DNA from: Mucilaginibacter conchicola
Lineage (GTDB): Bacteria; Bacteroidota; Bacteroidia; Sphingobacteriales; Sphingobacteriaceae
DNA length: 64,000 nt
Reading direction: 5' to 3'
Assembly: GCF_003432115.1 (NCBI RefSeq)
Contig: NZ_QWDC01000002.1
Coordinates: forward strand, 1,206,878 to 1,270,877
The notes beneath the pieces were generated by a model. That model was not told where the DNA came from. It ran no database searches and saw nothing but the letters and a program-made list of their open reading frames with translations. This document shows positions 51,717-60,375 of the stretch, piece after piece (positions within the stretch are counted from its first letter, which is position 1; every line of letters begins with the position of its first letter). Made by a program: the position numbers and the translations under genes.

Positions 51717-53267
51717 TCATAGCTTTATTTCTTCGTCCTTACTTGAGAAAAACCTGAACTCGGTTATCTGGTAAGCCGGATTGCTTTTTACCTTTATCCA
51801 TTGGCCATATTTGAAATACCATTTCATTTGGCGGTTGAATAATCCTTTTTTGATATAAGCCTCAATGTACGGGTGTACACAAAGCGTAATATTTTTCTCG
51901 TTTTGCTCTTCGAGGATGTAATTGAAGTTGTTTTCAATATCATCCAACAGCAAAATGGTTGGCCTTATGGTGCCTGTACCGTTACAAGTAGGGCAAACCT
52001 CGCTGGTAACAATATTCATTTCGGGGCGCACGCGCTGGCGTGTTATCTGCACTAAACCAAATTTGCTTGGCGGCAAAATGGTGTGCTTAGCCCTGTCATG
52101 GCTCATTTCGGCCTTTAAATAATCAAAAAGCTCTTTACGGTTGGTAGGCTTGTGCATGTCAATAAAATCAACAACCACAATACCACCCATATCGCGCAGG
52201 CGCAGCTGGCGTGCAATTTCGCGTGCAGCCTCTTTATTCACCTGGAAAGCATTCTCTTCCTGGTTTTCTTTGTTGGCAGTACGGTTACCACTGTTTACGT
52301 CAATAACGTGCAGTGCTTCGGTATGCTCAATAACCAGGTAAGCGCCACCGGCAAGATTAACAGTTTTGCCAAAGGCAGATTTTATCTGTTTCTCAATACC
52401 ATGGTGCTCAAAAATTACATCCTTGTGCTTGTGCAGGCGTACAATGTTCTCCAACTCGGGCGATATCTCATGAATGTAAGATTTCACCTCTTCATACATA
52501 CTCTGCTCGTTCACATAAATATGCTGAAAATCAGGGTTTAAAATATCCCTGAGGATAGTAGATGTACGACCGATCTCGCCCAAAATCTTCTTAGAAGGTT
52601 CTGTGCTGTGCAGCTTGGTTGCAAAAGTTTCCCATTTAGAGATAAGGTCTAACAGGTCCTTTTGCAGTTCCTGTACGCCTTTGCCCTCAGATACGGTACG
52701 AATGATCACACCGAAATTTTTGGGCTTAATGCTTTCAACCACCTTACGCAGGCGGTTACGCTCTGTGTTGCTTTTGATCTTCTTGGAGATAGATATTACC
52801 TCTGAAAAAGGCACCAGTACAACATAACGGCCTGCTATTGACAGGTCGGAACTTAGCCTTGGGCCTTTTGTTGAAATTGGCTCTTTGGCTATTTGTACAG
52901 GTAAAAGCATCCCTTTAGATAATACTTCAGAGATCTTGCCGGCCTTATTTATATCGGCCTCAAGCTTAAAGTTATCCAAAAGCTTCGATTGATACCCACC
53001 GCTACGTACTTGCTTGGTCAGCTTTATCAGGCTTTGCACCTGTGGCCCAAGATCAAGATAATGCAAAAAGGCGTCCTTCTCGTAACCTACGTCCACAAAA
53101 GCAGCGTTTAGGCTCGGCATAATTTTTTTAATGCGGCCCATGTAAATATCGCCAACAGTATAATTATTGGTGATCTGCTCTTTATGGAGTTCTACAAGTT
53201 GTTTATCCTGTAATAATGCAATAGTAGCCCCGTTGGGGGATGAATCGATAATTAATTCTTTTATCAA
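51717..53267 (-). CDS. rng: Ribonuclease E/G family endoribonuclease
   Basis: The 516-residue single-strand-specific endoribonuclease acts in RNA processing and decay. It has an S1 domain near the N-terminus (VGDIYMGRIKKIMPSLNAAF, DVGYEKDAFLHYLD). The catalytic domain carries the magnesium-binding aspartates in VIDVNSGN and VVDFIDMH. A zinc-link CPTCNGTG joins subunits. The length matches RNase G/CafA without the long C-terminal scaffold of E. coli RNase E. The small basic COX24-like gene lies just upstream on the same strand, separated by a terminator, followed further up by the TPR and HU genes. Confidence 0.96.
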   Translation of the reverse strand: MIKELIIDSSPNGATIALLQDKQLVELHKEQITNNYTVGDIYMGRIKKIMPSLNAAFVDVGYEKDAFLHYLDLGPQVQSLIKLTKQVRSGGYQSKLLDNFKLEADINKAGKISEVLSKGMLLPVQIAKEPISTKGPRLSSDLSIAGRYVVLVPFSEVISISKKIKSNTERNRLRKVVESIKPKNFGVIIRTVSEGKGVQELQKDLLDLISKWETFATKLHSTEPSKKILGEIGRTSTILRDILNPDFQHIYVNEQSMYEEVKSYIHEISPELENIVRLHKHKDVIFEHHGIEKQIKSAFGKTVNLAGGAYLVIEHTEALHVIDVNSGNRTANKENQEENAFQVNKEAAREIARQLRLRDMGGIVVVDFIDMHKPTNRKELFDYLKAEMSHDRAKHTILPPSKFGLVQITRQRVRPEMNIVTSEVCPTCNGTGTIRPTILLLDDIENNFNYILEEQNEKNITLCVHPYIEAYIKKGLFNRQMKWYFKYGQWIKVKSNPAYQITEFRFFSSKDEEIKL

Positions 53268-53337
53268 TTGCTACTCCATTTCTTAAGCGGCATGCACATA
53301 AGGCATACCGCAAGTTAGTAAGTGGATAAAACACACA

Positions 53338-53362
53338 GAAAAATCCCGCACACGGGCGGGAT
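53338..53362 (-). terminator. Terminator between the COX24-like gene and RNase G
   Basis: On the minus strand ATCCCGC-ccgtgt-GCGGGAT (53362-53343) is followed by TTTTTC. It lies 24 bases after the stop of the small basic gene. Confidence 0.75.
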
Positions 53363-53385
53363 ATAAGCTATCTGTTAAGAAAAGC

Positions 53386-53475
53386 TTATTTCTTTTTATG
53401 TCTGTTTTTTCTTAAACGCTTTTTGCGTTTGTGAGTAGCCATTTTATGTCTCTTACGTTTTTTACCGCTTGGCAT
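53386..53475 (-). CDS. 29-residue basic protein, AURKAIP1/COX24 (mS38 C-terminal)-like
   Basis: The tiny gene, ATG at 53473-53475, encodes 29 residues, of which about two-thirds are Lys, Arg or His (MPSGKKRKRHKMATHKRKKR, then LRKNRHKKK). The spacing of basic residues resembles the COX24_C domain of the mitochondrial small-subunit protein mS38, and short proteins of this kind are annotated widely in Bacteroidota. A ribosome-bound role is therefore likely, by analogy. It starts 26 bases after the TPR gene ends on the same strand and has its own downstream terminator. It is easily missed by gene finders because of its size. Confidence 0.85.
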   Translation of the reverse strand: MPSGKKRKRHKMATHKRKKRLRKNRHKKK

Positions 53476-53501
53476 AGTAATAATGTTTTTATGTGATCAA
53501 A

Positions 53502-54344
53502 TTATTTTTTCAATTCCTTTATGTACTCATCAATGCGCTGGCCTGCAACAGGGTCGCCCATTAACTCCTTACATTTTTCGTAAGCGGCAATAGCCTCATC
53601 TTTACGGCCCAGTTGCTTGTAACTCTCGGCCAGGTAAAAATACGGCTCTACCTCTTCTTTTTGCGCTATCAGGGTTTTAAACCTTTCAACCGCTTTTTCA
53701 AACTGCCCGCTTTTCATCGAGAACATGCCTAAATTAAGCAGCGCCTCGTGGTTCTTCGGGTCTTTTTTAACAACATCAAGCAATAGTGTGATACCTTGCA
53801 TTGGCATACCGCCGCCATTAACATAAGCAACACCTAAACCTGTTTTTGCTTCCAGATTATCGGGTTGCAGCTGGTTGGCATGGGTAAAAGCCTCAGTAGC
53901 ATTTACTATATAAGTGCTTTGTGCCGCTGTATCCTGCGTTAGCTTGTAAGCAGTATTAAAACGGTTACCTGCCAGTATCCAATCTGCCGGGGCATTGCTT
54001 TTGCGGGCAATATCCAGGTAGTAGAAACCTGCAGGTGCTGCCTGGTTAAAATCGTCCCAGGTTTTAGCTAATTGCTTTTGCGCTGGTACCTTATCTGCCT
54101 CGGCAGCAGTTTTTAAATTATTTTCAAGAACGCCTATTTGCTGCTGCGCCGCTGGGGTTAAACCCGCCTTTGCTGTAGCTGATACCGCATCAATGCTAAG
54201 GCTTGCCTTAGGCTTTGCTGCGGGCATTTTGGCATTTGCCTGTGTTGTTTCTTTAGGTTTTAGAAAACCTTTAACGGGTAACGAATACAAATAGCCCATA
54301 ACAGCAACCACTGCCACTATAACTACTATTTGTTTCGTTCTCAT
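53502..54344 (-). CDS. Membrane-anchored tetratricopeptide-repeat protein
   Basis: The 280-residue protein has a single N-terminal membrane helix (QIVVIVAVVAVMGYLYSL), a Lys/Ala-rich linker (~30-55) and about four TPR units in the C-terminal half. Examples are AFTHANQLQPDNLEAKTGLG, KDPKNHEALLNLGMFSMKSG, QFEKAVERFKTLIAQ and VEPYFYLAESYKQLGRKDEA. The TPRs most likely face the periplasm and mediate protein contacts; no partner is evident. It starts 6 bases after the HU gene on the same strand and is probably in one transcript with it and the COX24-like gene. Confidence 0.88.
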   Translation of the reverse strand: MRTKQIVVIVAVVAVMGYLYSLPVKGFLKPKETTQANAKMPAAKPKASLSIDAVSATAKAGLTPAAQQQIGVLENNLKTAAEADKVPAQKQLAKTWDDFNQAAPAGFYYLDIARKSNAPADWILAGNRFNTAYKLTQDTAAQSTYIVNATEAFTHANQLQPDNLEAKTGLGVAYVNGGGMPMQGITLLLDVVKKDPKNHEALLNLGMFSMKSGQFEKAVERFKTLIAQKEEVEPYFYLAESYKQLGRKDEAIAAYEKCKELMGDPVAGQRIDEYIKELKK

Positions 54345-54350
54345 ACCTTA

Positions 54351-54653
54351 TTATTTGCTTGCTTTAGCAGTTTTGTTACCTGTTTTTACTTTCTCAACAA
54401 AAGTTTTAGCCGGTTTAAAGCTTGGTACAAAGTGCTCTGGGATAATAATGGCAGTATTTTTAGAGATGTTACGAGCTGTTTTCTTTGCTCTCTTTTTAAC
54501 TACAAAGCTACCGAAACCTCTTACATAAACGTTTTCGCCACCAACCATTGAGGTTTTAACTACTTTGAAAAACGCCTCAACAGTTTCCTGCACGTCCACT
54601 TTTTCGATACCTGTTTTAGATGAGATTTCAGCTATAATTTCTGCCTTGGTCAT
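54351..54653 (-). CDS. HU/IHF-family DNA-binding protein
   Basis: The 100-residue histone-like protein bends and compacts DNA. The family core is MTKAEIIAEISSKTGIEKVD, VQETVEAFFKVVK and GENVYVRGFGSFVVKKR. The DNA-wrapping arm is KKTARNISKNTAIIIPEHFV and the end is PSFKPAKTFVEKV. A short Lys/Ala tail follows (KTGNKTAKASK). It is the first gene of a minus-strand run with the TPR protein, the COX24-like protein and RNase G. A good -7 promoter box stands 52 bases upstream. Confidence 0.95.
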   Translation of the reverse strand: MTKAEIIAEISSKTGIEKVDVQETVEAFFKVVKTSMVGGENVYVRGFGSFVVKKRAKKTARNISKNTAIIIPEHFVPSFKPAKTFVEKVKTGNKTAKASK

Positions 54654-54704
54654 ATCCTGTTTTCTTTTATTTAATTGTATAAATACTTAACTGTTTTGGG
54701 GTTG

Positions 54705-54712
54705 CAAAAGTA
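54705..54712 (-). promoter_or_regulatory. HU gene -7 promoter box
   Basis: The minus strand reads TACTTTTG, an exact TAnnTTTG match 52 bases upstream of the HU ATG. A -33 TTTG is not evident at the usual spacing. Confidence 0.5.
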
Positions 54713-54828
54713 TCGCTTTAAAATTAAAACTTAAAATAAATACCGCATTTTTTTTCGGGGCATGCACAAAGCGCAATTTAAGCTAACAAATTATGATACA
54801 GCGGTGATATACTGTTACTTTGCACTGA

Positions 54829-55872
54829 ATGAATTTTAGTGCCCAACTCATTGCCTGGTACCAGCACAATAAACGCGACCTGCCATGGCGAAAAACCACC
54901 GATGCTTATATAATATGGCTATCAGAAATTATACTGCAGCAAACCCGTGTTGAGCAGGGTATGCCCTACTTTTATCGTTTCGCCGAGCGCTACCCAACCG
55001 TTACCGATTTCGCAGCAGCCAGCGAGGACGAGGTGCTGCGCCTGTGGCAGGGATTGGGCTATTACTCGCGCGGCCGCAACATGTTAAAGACGGCGAAACT
55101 GGTGCAGGAACAATACGGGGGCAACTTTCCTACCGCTTATAATGACCTTATTAAACTTAAAGGAATAGGAGAATACACGGCTGCCGCCATATCATCGTTC
55201 TCTGCAAACGAGGCTAAGGCTGTTGTTGATGGTAACGTATACCGTGTGCTGGCGCGATATTTTGGAATAGATGAGCCTATCAACTCACCTAAAGGTAAGA
55301 AGCTTTTCCAGAAACTTGCCGACGAGGTGCTGGATGTTAGCCAACCGGCATTGCACAACCAGGCGATGATGGAGTTTGGTGCGATGCTTTGCAAGCCCAA
55401 AAAACCGGCTTGCGGTATATGCCCGGTGCGCACAGGGTGCGAAGCATTTAAAACCAATGCCACGAGCAGTTTGCCTGTTAAGCTAAAGAAAATAAAAGTT
55501 AAGCAACGATTTTTTAACTATTTGTTAATTTTTGATGAGAAACGCGTCCTCATGAAAAAGCGTGGCAATAGTGATATATGGGCAAATATGTATGATTTGC
55601 CGCTTATTGAGACCGATGAGTTGTTAGAACCCATGCAGGTTTTGGCTTTGCCTGAAATGAAAATTTTCGGAGAAAGTAACCCCTTAAAGGACAATTCGGG
55701 CGTAATTAAGCATGTTTTAACCCATCAACACCTATTTATCCGTTTTTTAATACTTGATAAATTCCCCGGAGAAATGCAAAAGGACTGGTTTTACGCGGAT
55801 ATTAATGACCTGGACAAGCTGGCTATGCCTAAGACTATTTTTATATTTATAAAAGATATTTTTAATTTCTAA
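54829..55872 (+). CDS. mutY: A/G-specific adenine glycosylase
   Basis: This base-excision enzyme (347 residues) removes adenine paired with 8-oxoguanine. Motifs are the catalytic Glu in LSEIILQQTRVEQG, the helix-hairpin-helix LKGIGEYTAAAISSF, the catalytic Asp in VVDGNVYRVLARYFG and the [4Fe-4S] ligands in CKPKKPACGICPVRTGC. The C-terminal Nudix-like 8-oxoG-recognition domain runs ~225-345. TTACTTTG lies 7 bases before the ATG, so the transcript could be nearly leaderless. It is divergent from the HU run and followed by ssb after 23 bases. Confidence 0.96.
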   Translation: MNFSAQLIAWYQHNKRDLPWRKTTDAYIIWLSEIILQQTRVEQGMPYFYRFAERYPTVTDFAAASEDEVLRLWQGLGYYSRGRNMLKTAKLVQEQYGGNFPTAYNDLIKLKGIGEYTAAAISSFSANEAKAVVDGNVYRVLARYFGIDEPINSPKGKKLFQKLADEVLDVSQPALHNQAMMEFGAMLCKPKKPACGICPVRTGCEAFKTNATSSLPVKLKKIKVKQRFFNYLLIFDEKRVLMKKRGNSDIWANMYDLPLIETDELLEPMQVLALPEMKIFGESNPLKDNSGVIKHVLTHQHLFIRFLILDKFPGEMQKDWFYADINDLDKLAMPKTIFIFIKDIFNF

Positions 55873-55895
55873 ATAATTTTCCGTTAATTTATGGC

Positions 55896-56318
55896 ATGTC
55901 TGGAATTAATAAAGTTATACTCGTTGGTCACCTCGGAAAAGACCCTGAAGTAAGGCATTTAGAGGGTGGAGTGGCTGTTGCGAGTTTCCCGTTAGCTACA
56001 TCAGAAACCTTTAATAAAGATGGCCGCAAGGTAGAACAAACCGAATGGCACAACATAGTAATGTGGCGCGGATTGGCTGATGTAGCAGCCAAATACCTGC
56101 AAAAAGGCAAGCTGGTTTACATTGAAGGTAAACTGCGTACCCGCTCTTTTGAGGATAAAGAAGGAATAAAAAAATACACCACCGAGGTAGTTGCCGAGAA
56201 CTTTACCATGCTTGGCCGCAAAACCGATTTTGAAACTGAAGCAGCCCCACGTACTAACGGCGGCCGCACCAACGATACCGACGGCTATCGCAATGATGCC
56301 GACGACCTGCCATTTTAA
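55896..56318 (+). CDS. ssb: Single-stranded DNA-binding protein
   Basis: The 140-residue OB-fold protein (~1-110) coats single-stranded DNA during replication and repair. Recognisable parts are NKVILVGHLGKDPEVR, VASFPLATSETF, TEWHNIVMWRGLADVAAKYL and KGKLVYIEGKLRTRSFEDK. A flexible linker leads to the acidic tip DADDLPF, the docking site for partner proteins. It is in an operon with mutY and closed by a strong terminator. In many gliding Bacteroidota the next gene is gldE; here the terminator and a palindromic element follow instead. Confidence 0.97.
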   Translation: MSGINKVILVGHLGKDPEVRHLEGGVAVASFPLATSETFNKDGRKVEQTEWHNIVMWRGLADVAAKYLQKGKLVYIEGKLRTRSFEDKEGIKKYTTEVVAENFTMLGRKTDFETEAAPRTNGGRTNDTDGYRNDADDLPF

Positions 56319-56345
56319 TACCCTATAAGTTTATTTGTTGTTATA

Positions 56346-56375
56346 AGCCCCGGTTGTGTAGCCGGGGCTTTTTTT
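56346..56375 (+). terminator. ssb terminator
   Basis: AGCCCCGG (56346-56353) pairs with CCGGGGCT (56362-56369), followed by a run of Ts. Confidence 0.92.
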
Positions 56376-56425
56376 GTTTTACGCGTTGCGGGCACGAAAA
56401 GTTGACATCATTCCTATTCCCCACA

Positions 56426-56520
56426 CGTCATTGCGAGGTACGAAGCAATCTCTTTAGGCCGATTGTACATCTTGCATAACGGATTTACTTAAGGAGATTG
56501 CTTCGTACCTCGCAATGACG
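56426..56520. repeat. 95-bp palindromic interspersed element with perfect 27-bp inverted ends
   Basis: The left arm (56426-56452) begins CGTCATTGCGAGGTACGAAG and is an exact reverse complement of the right arm (56494-56520). With one mismatch the symmetry extends to 31 bp. The ~40-base centre is unique. The outer 12 bases are identical to the ends of the element at 37932-38077. Confidence 0.88.
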
Positions 56521-56539
56521 CGTATAAAGGGCGTGCTTT

Positions 56540-58198
56540 TCACAACCTTACATCAATCCTGTTTACCCAGATCGCACTACGGTCTGCGGAGGTTTTAAAG
56601 CTTTCAAGGATAAGTTCTTTGTTATAACCAAGCTCTTGTTTACTGTGCAGTTTGCCGTTAACGATTATAGATACAGGTTTGCTCAAGTCAACCATCTCAG
56701 GCGATAGCCAGATGGAAAATGCTTTCACATCTGAGGTCTCTACGGTGAAAACATTGTTTTTGTAAACGGCCTCTACAGCACCCGATTTCTTGTTGTATTT
56801 AAAAGCCATTAATGTGGTATCATGCACAATGGGTTTGCTTTCTTTATCCAGATCTATCCATTTTTTTATAGCAAAGTTGATATCCGTTTGCCATGCGGCG
56901 CGTTTAGCGGTGGTGTCCAGTTCGGTTATTTGCAGCCAGTCGCAGCGGCCGTATTTTATGTCGTCGCATTCCCATGTTACCGAGGCGCGGAAGGGGTTGC
57001 GCCTGCGTTTGGCCAGATCGGCAAATAGCATTTTAAACGCCGGTTCCGATTCATCAAACTTAGGAAACCAGTGCGGGAAACCGTTGTAACGATGATCCTG
57101 GTAATCGGCACCTATCTTTTTCATGGTTACAGATAAAGAATCGTTTGCACCGGGCGGGAAATAATAATCCTGATCGGTTGATACGTTAAAGAAAGATCGG
57201 TTAAGGATATTGCGTGGGTAAGTGCCGCCTGTTGCTACCCTTGGCCGGGTATTAAACCCATAGAAAGCCGCGTAAGGCGATGGCTGTTTCATGAGGTACG
57301 AGAAGGAGCCGGTTGCTCCGTTAGAGTGGCCCGTTATAAACACGCGGTTATCATCTACATTAATAATATTTTTTATTTGCCTAAGCATGGCAGGTACCAT
57401 AAAGAAACCTTTATCAGGGTACATCCAGTTATAATCGCGGCCGCCGTGTGGGTAAACCATTATCACATTGCCGGCATATTTGGTATAGAAACGGTTCCAG
57501 CCACCCATTTCCCATTCGGGGTATTCTATCATATCAGAATAGCCCAGGTTTGAGTTTACCGCCCCATGGAGAAAGAACATCACCGGATATGATCTTTTGC
57601 TATTGTAGTTAGGCGGCATCACCACCAAAAAAGCCGTATGCGAGCTGTCAGTTAATTGAAATTGCAGGGAAAGATATTTGGCGCTGATGGCCGGATAGCG
57701 ATTGTAATGCTTTATTTTTTGGTAAGCTGCCTTAGCGTCATCGCCCTCAAAATTAAGCTTTTTCAGCATACCGTCTTGTTCTATGCTGTGCTGCACGGCG
57801 AGTGCCGAATCCACCCGTTTTTGTCTCGCTTTAATTACTTCCTGCTCTTTGGTTTGTACATCAGCTATAATGGCTGTCCACTGCGGGTCGTTTTTCAGCA
57901 GATCAAAATTCTTATCGTTTATCAACTTTTTACTGAACACGTACATCCCGTTAGAGTAGTTGAACTTTACGTATGTGCGTACTGCTTCCAGCGCTTTCTC
58001 CTTATTGTTTGCCAGGCTCCATGAAACTGCCGCGCGATAAGCGATACCGTTTGATGCATCAGTTTTCAAATACAGATCGTAGTTGGTGGCTGCGCATACG
58101 TAATCTTTTAAAGCAAAGCACGAATCGCCCTTGGCAACATAATCCTGGGCGAGGATGCACTGTGGTATAATGAGTAACAGGACGATGAGTTTTTTCAT
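56540..58198 (-). CDS. Secreted alpha/beta-hydrolase esterase with TPR-like N-terminus
   Basis: The 552-residue protein has a signal peptide (KLIVLLLIIPQCILAQ), an N-terminal TPR-like helical segment (~18-140) and an alpha/beta-hydrolase (poly-hydroxyalkanoate depolymerase/feruloyl-esterase type) domain (~185-430). The domain has the oxyanion region YPVMFFLHGAVNSN and the nucleophile Ser in VFITGHSNGATGSF. A likely catalytic His is in GFPHWFPKF. A C-terminal beta domain (~440-552) may bind substrate. It could cleave esters on plant or polymer substrates, but no specificity is shown. The gene is monocistronic. Confidence 0.85.
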   Translation of the reverse strand: MKKLIVLLLIIPQCILAQDYVAKGDSCFALKDYVCAATNYDLYLKTDASNGIAYRAAVSWSLANNKEKALEAVRTYVKFNYSNGMYVFSKKLINDKNFDLLKNDPQWTAIIADVQTKEQEVIKARQKRVDSALAVQHSIEQDGMLKKLNFEGDDAKAAYQKIKHYNRYPAISAKYLSLQFQLTDSSHTAFLVVMPPNYNSKRSYPVMFFLHGAVNSNLGYSDMIEYPEWEMGGWNRFYTKYAGNVIMVYPHGGRDYNWMYPDKGFFMVPAMLRQIKNIINVDDNRVFITGHSNGATGSFSYLMKQPSPYAAFYGFNTRPRVATGGTYPRNILNRSFFNVSTDQDYYFPPGANDSLSVTMKKIGADYQDHRYNGFPHWFPKFDESEPAFKMLFADLAKRRRNPFRASVTWECDDIKYGRCDWLQITELDTTAKRAAWQTDINFAIKKWIDLDKESKPIVHDTTLMAFKYNKKSGAVEAVYKNNVFTVETSDVKAFSIWLSPEMVDLSKPVSIIVNGKLHSKQELGYNKELILESFKTSADRSAIWVNRIDVRL

Positions 58199-58379
58199 TA
58201 CGAGTTAAGATTTGCATGCAAAATGCGCAGTGCAAAGCAGCCCAACAGAATGCTATTGACAAACCGCCTATTATTAATGATGAACCGGCACCTTTGGTCA
58301 TGCTCATTTTAATCATTGAAATTTGCCTGTTGGTGTATTTTTATGCGGGTTAACCCTAAACCCGTTATATATTTAGGCA

Positions 58380-59420
58380 ATGAAGCGCAAGCAGATCATC
58401 TATATCCATATTATTGCCTGGAGCTTTTTGTTCATCAGCAGCGTTTGGCTAAGCCATTTGAGTAAAGGCCCGCAAACAACAAACGAATTTCTGAAGAACG
58501 TGCTTATCCAGTTCTGTTATCAGATCATCCCCATCAGCTGTTTTTATGCCAGCTACTTTTTTGTGGCGCCGCAATTTTTTGTACACAAGCGGTATGTGCA
58601 TGGTGTGTTGTATTCGGTTTTAACCCTCATAGGGCTGGTGACTTTGCGGTATGTGCTGGAGTATTATTTCTTTATCCCGGTGTTGCATTTCGATAATTAT
58701 CGCGGCCATCCCTGGCCGGTTACAGATTATGTAGAGAACGTTTTCTTTTACTATTTCCCTAAATATTTCATCTATGGGCAGCTTTATTTCTTTGCCGAGA
58801 GCTGGTATCGCGATAAGCAGTTAAAACAAGAATTGCTGCAGGAAAAATCAACTGCCGAACTGGCGTTTCTGCGCTCGCAGATGAACCCGCATTTTTTGTT
58901 CAACACTATTAATGATATTTATTCGCTTACGTACCAGAGATCTGAGCGCGCGCCCGATGCTTTGCTTAAACTATCAGAACTGTTGCGCTACATGCTGCGC
59001 GATGGCAATGCCGATATGATGCCTTTGAGCCGGGAGATACAATATTTAGAGAACGTTATAGAACTGCAGCGCATCAGTGCCAAGGGCGATGCTTACATCA
59101 ATTTTAACGTAGAGGGCTATGTGGGGCAGCAACAGGTGGCCTCACTGATATTTATCTCTTTTGTAGAAAATGCCTTTAAACATGGAGTTTTAAATGATCG
59201 GGATAACCCTGTAGATATTCATCTTACAGCTACCGGCCAAGCTATCAGCTTTGCTATCAGCAATAAAAAGAATAATGCTCAAAAAGACCATACTGGTGGC
59301 ATAGGGCTAAGCAATGTAAAGCGTCGTCTCCAACTCATCTATCCCCAAAAGCACGAGTTGGATGTGAAAGATGATGGCGAGTTTTATAACGTAAATTTGG
59401 TTTTGCAAACAGGCTTATGA
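58380..59420 (+). CDS. LytS/YehU-type sensor histidine kinase
   Basis: The 346-residue inner-membrane kinase has four N-terminal membrane helices (~10-150) with no large sensor loop. The His_kinase domain carries the phosphoacceptor in AFLRSQMNPHFLFNTINDIY. The ATPase domain is short (FISFVENAFKHGVLN, GGIGLSNVKRRLQLIYP). It is transcribed with the LytTR response regulator at 59417, overlapping it by four bases, a typical two-component pair. Stimulus unknown. GGGTTAACCC (58347-58356) is a 10-bp palindrome in the upstream region. Confidence 0.93.
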   Translation: MKRKQIIYIHIIAWSFLFISSVWLSHLSKGPQTTNEFLKNVLIQFCYQIIPISCFYASYFFVAPQFFVHKRYVHGVLYSVLTLIGLVTLRYVLEYYFFIPVLHFDNYRGHPWPVTDYVENVFFYYFPKYFIYGQLYFFAESWYRDKQLKQELLQEKSTAELAFLRSQMNPHFLFNTINDIYSLTYQRSERAPDALLKLSELLRYMLRDGNADMMPLSREIQYLENVIELQRISAKGDAYINFNVEGYVGQQQVASLIFISFVENAFKHGVLNDRDNPVDIHLTATGQAISFAISNKKNNAQKDHTGGIGLSNVKRRLQLIYPQKHELDVKDDGEFYNVNLVLQTGL

Positions 59421-60136
59421 GTATCCGTTGTTTAATTATTGATGATAAGCCACTGGCTATTGATATACTGGCCGATTACACCCGGAAAGTGCCTTTTCTG
59501 GAACTGATAGCCACCACAACTAACCCTATTGAAGGGCTATCCATCATTCGCGATCAACATATAGATCTGGTATTTCTTGATATACAAATGCCCGAGCTGA
59601 CCGGCCTGCAGTTTATGAAGATAGCAGGTAAACAATGCAAAGTGATACTCACCACGGCCTACTCTGAATACGCACTGGATGGCTTTGAGCATGATGTGAT
59701 AGATTATTTGCTTAAGCCTATTGCCTTCGACAGGTTTTACCGCGCGGCGGAGAAAGCTCAGCAGGTATTGGACAATAATAGGATAAATCAGTCGGAAGAG
59801 ATTTATCCTGCCGATGAACAAAAACATGCCGAATATCTGTTCATTAAAGCGGAGCATCGCATTCAAAAGGTGAACCTGCGCGATATTTTGTTTATTGAGG
59901 GTATGCAGAACTACATTGTATTACATACCAGCCAAGGCCGTGTGATGAGCCTGCAAACCATGAAGAAAATTGAAGAGCAATTGCCCGAGCGGGAGTTTGT
60001 GCGCGTACATCGGTCATATATTGTAGCTCTTCGGCATATTAATTCAATAGAACGCAGCCGCATAACTATTGGCGGGCAGGTGATACCAATTGGTGACAGC
60101 TATCGCGATGGTTTTTACGCAAGGATAGATAATTGA
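59417..60136 (+). CDS. LytTR-family response regulator
   Basis: The 239-residue regulator has an N-terminal receiver domain (~1-120) with phospho-acceptor Asp in LVFLDIQMPELTG, Thr/Ser in ILTTAYSEYA and Lys in YLLKPIAF. A C-terminal LytTR DNA-binding domain (~140-239) follows: FIKAEHRIQKVNLRDILFIE, REFVRVHRSYIVALRHINSI and IPIGDSYRDGF. It is paired with the overlapping kinase gene. LytTR regulators bind direct repeats; the target genes are not evident here. Confidence 0.95.
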   Translation: MSIRCLIIDDKPLAIDILADYTRKVPFLELIATTTNPIEGLSIIRDQHIDLVFLDIQMPELTGLQFMKIAGKQCKVILTTAYSEYALDGFEHDVIDYLLKPIAFDRFYRAAEKAQQVLDNNRINQSEEIYPADEQKHAEYLFIKAEHRIQKVNLRDILFIEGMQNYIVLHTSQGRVMSLQTMKKIEEQLPEREFVRVHRSYIVALRHINSIERSRITIGGQVIPIGDSYRDGFYARIDN

Positions 60137-60195
60137 GGATGACGCTGTTTTGTCACCATTAAAATCAATGGCCTGATAATAAGGCGTTCGAGTCT

Positions 60196-60226
60196 GTTCA
60201 CGATGTTCACGTGCGTGAACGTGAAC
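60196..60226. terminator. Stacked GTTCACG hairpin between convergent genes
   Basis: GTTCACG occurs at 60196-60202 and 60205-60211, and CGTGAAC at 60214-60220 followed by GTGAAC at 60221-60226, so two alternative stems can form. It follows the response-regulator stop by 60 bases. There is no long T-run, though TTTTTG appears shortly after (60229-60234). Terminator or regulatory site is uncertain. Confidence 0.4.
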
Positions 60227-60237
60227 ACTTTTTGAAG

Positions 60238-60367
60238 TGTCATTTCGAACGAGCGGGAGCGAGGAGAAATCTTGTTAGCAATGCTAAGTTTTTCTCTGTC
60301 CGCATCTAACAGGATTTCTCGTCGCGCACGCGCACGGGTCCGGCCCTTCCGCTTTCTCGAAATGACA
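60238..60367. repeat. 130-bp palindromic interspersed element (TGTCATTTCGA family)
   Basis: The ends TGTCATTTCGA (60238-60248) and TCGAAATGACA (60357-60367) are perfect inverted repeats. Inside, GAGAAATC-tTGTTAG and CTAACA-ggATTTCTC pair with one mismatch. It sits between the response regulator and the convergent YifB gene. Confidence 0.75.
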
Positions 60368-60375
60368 TTAACTCG

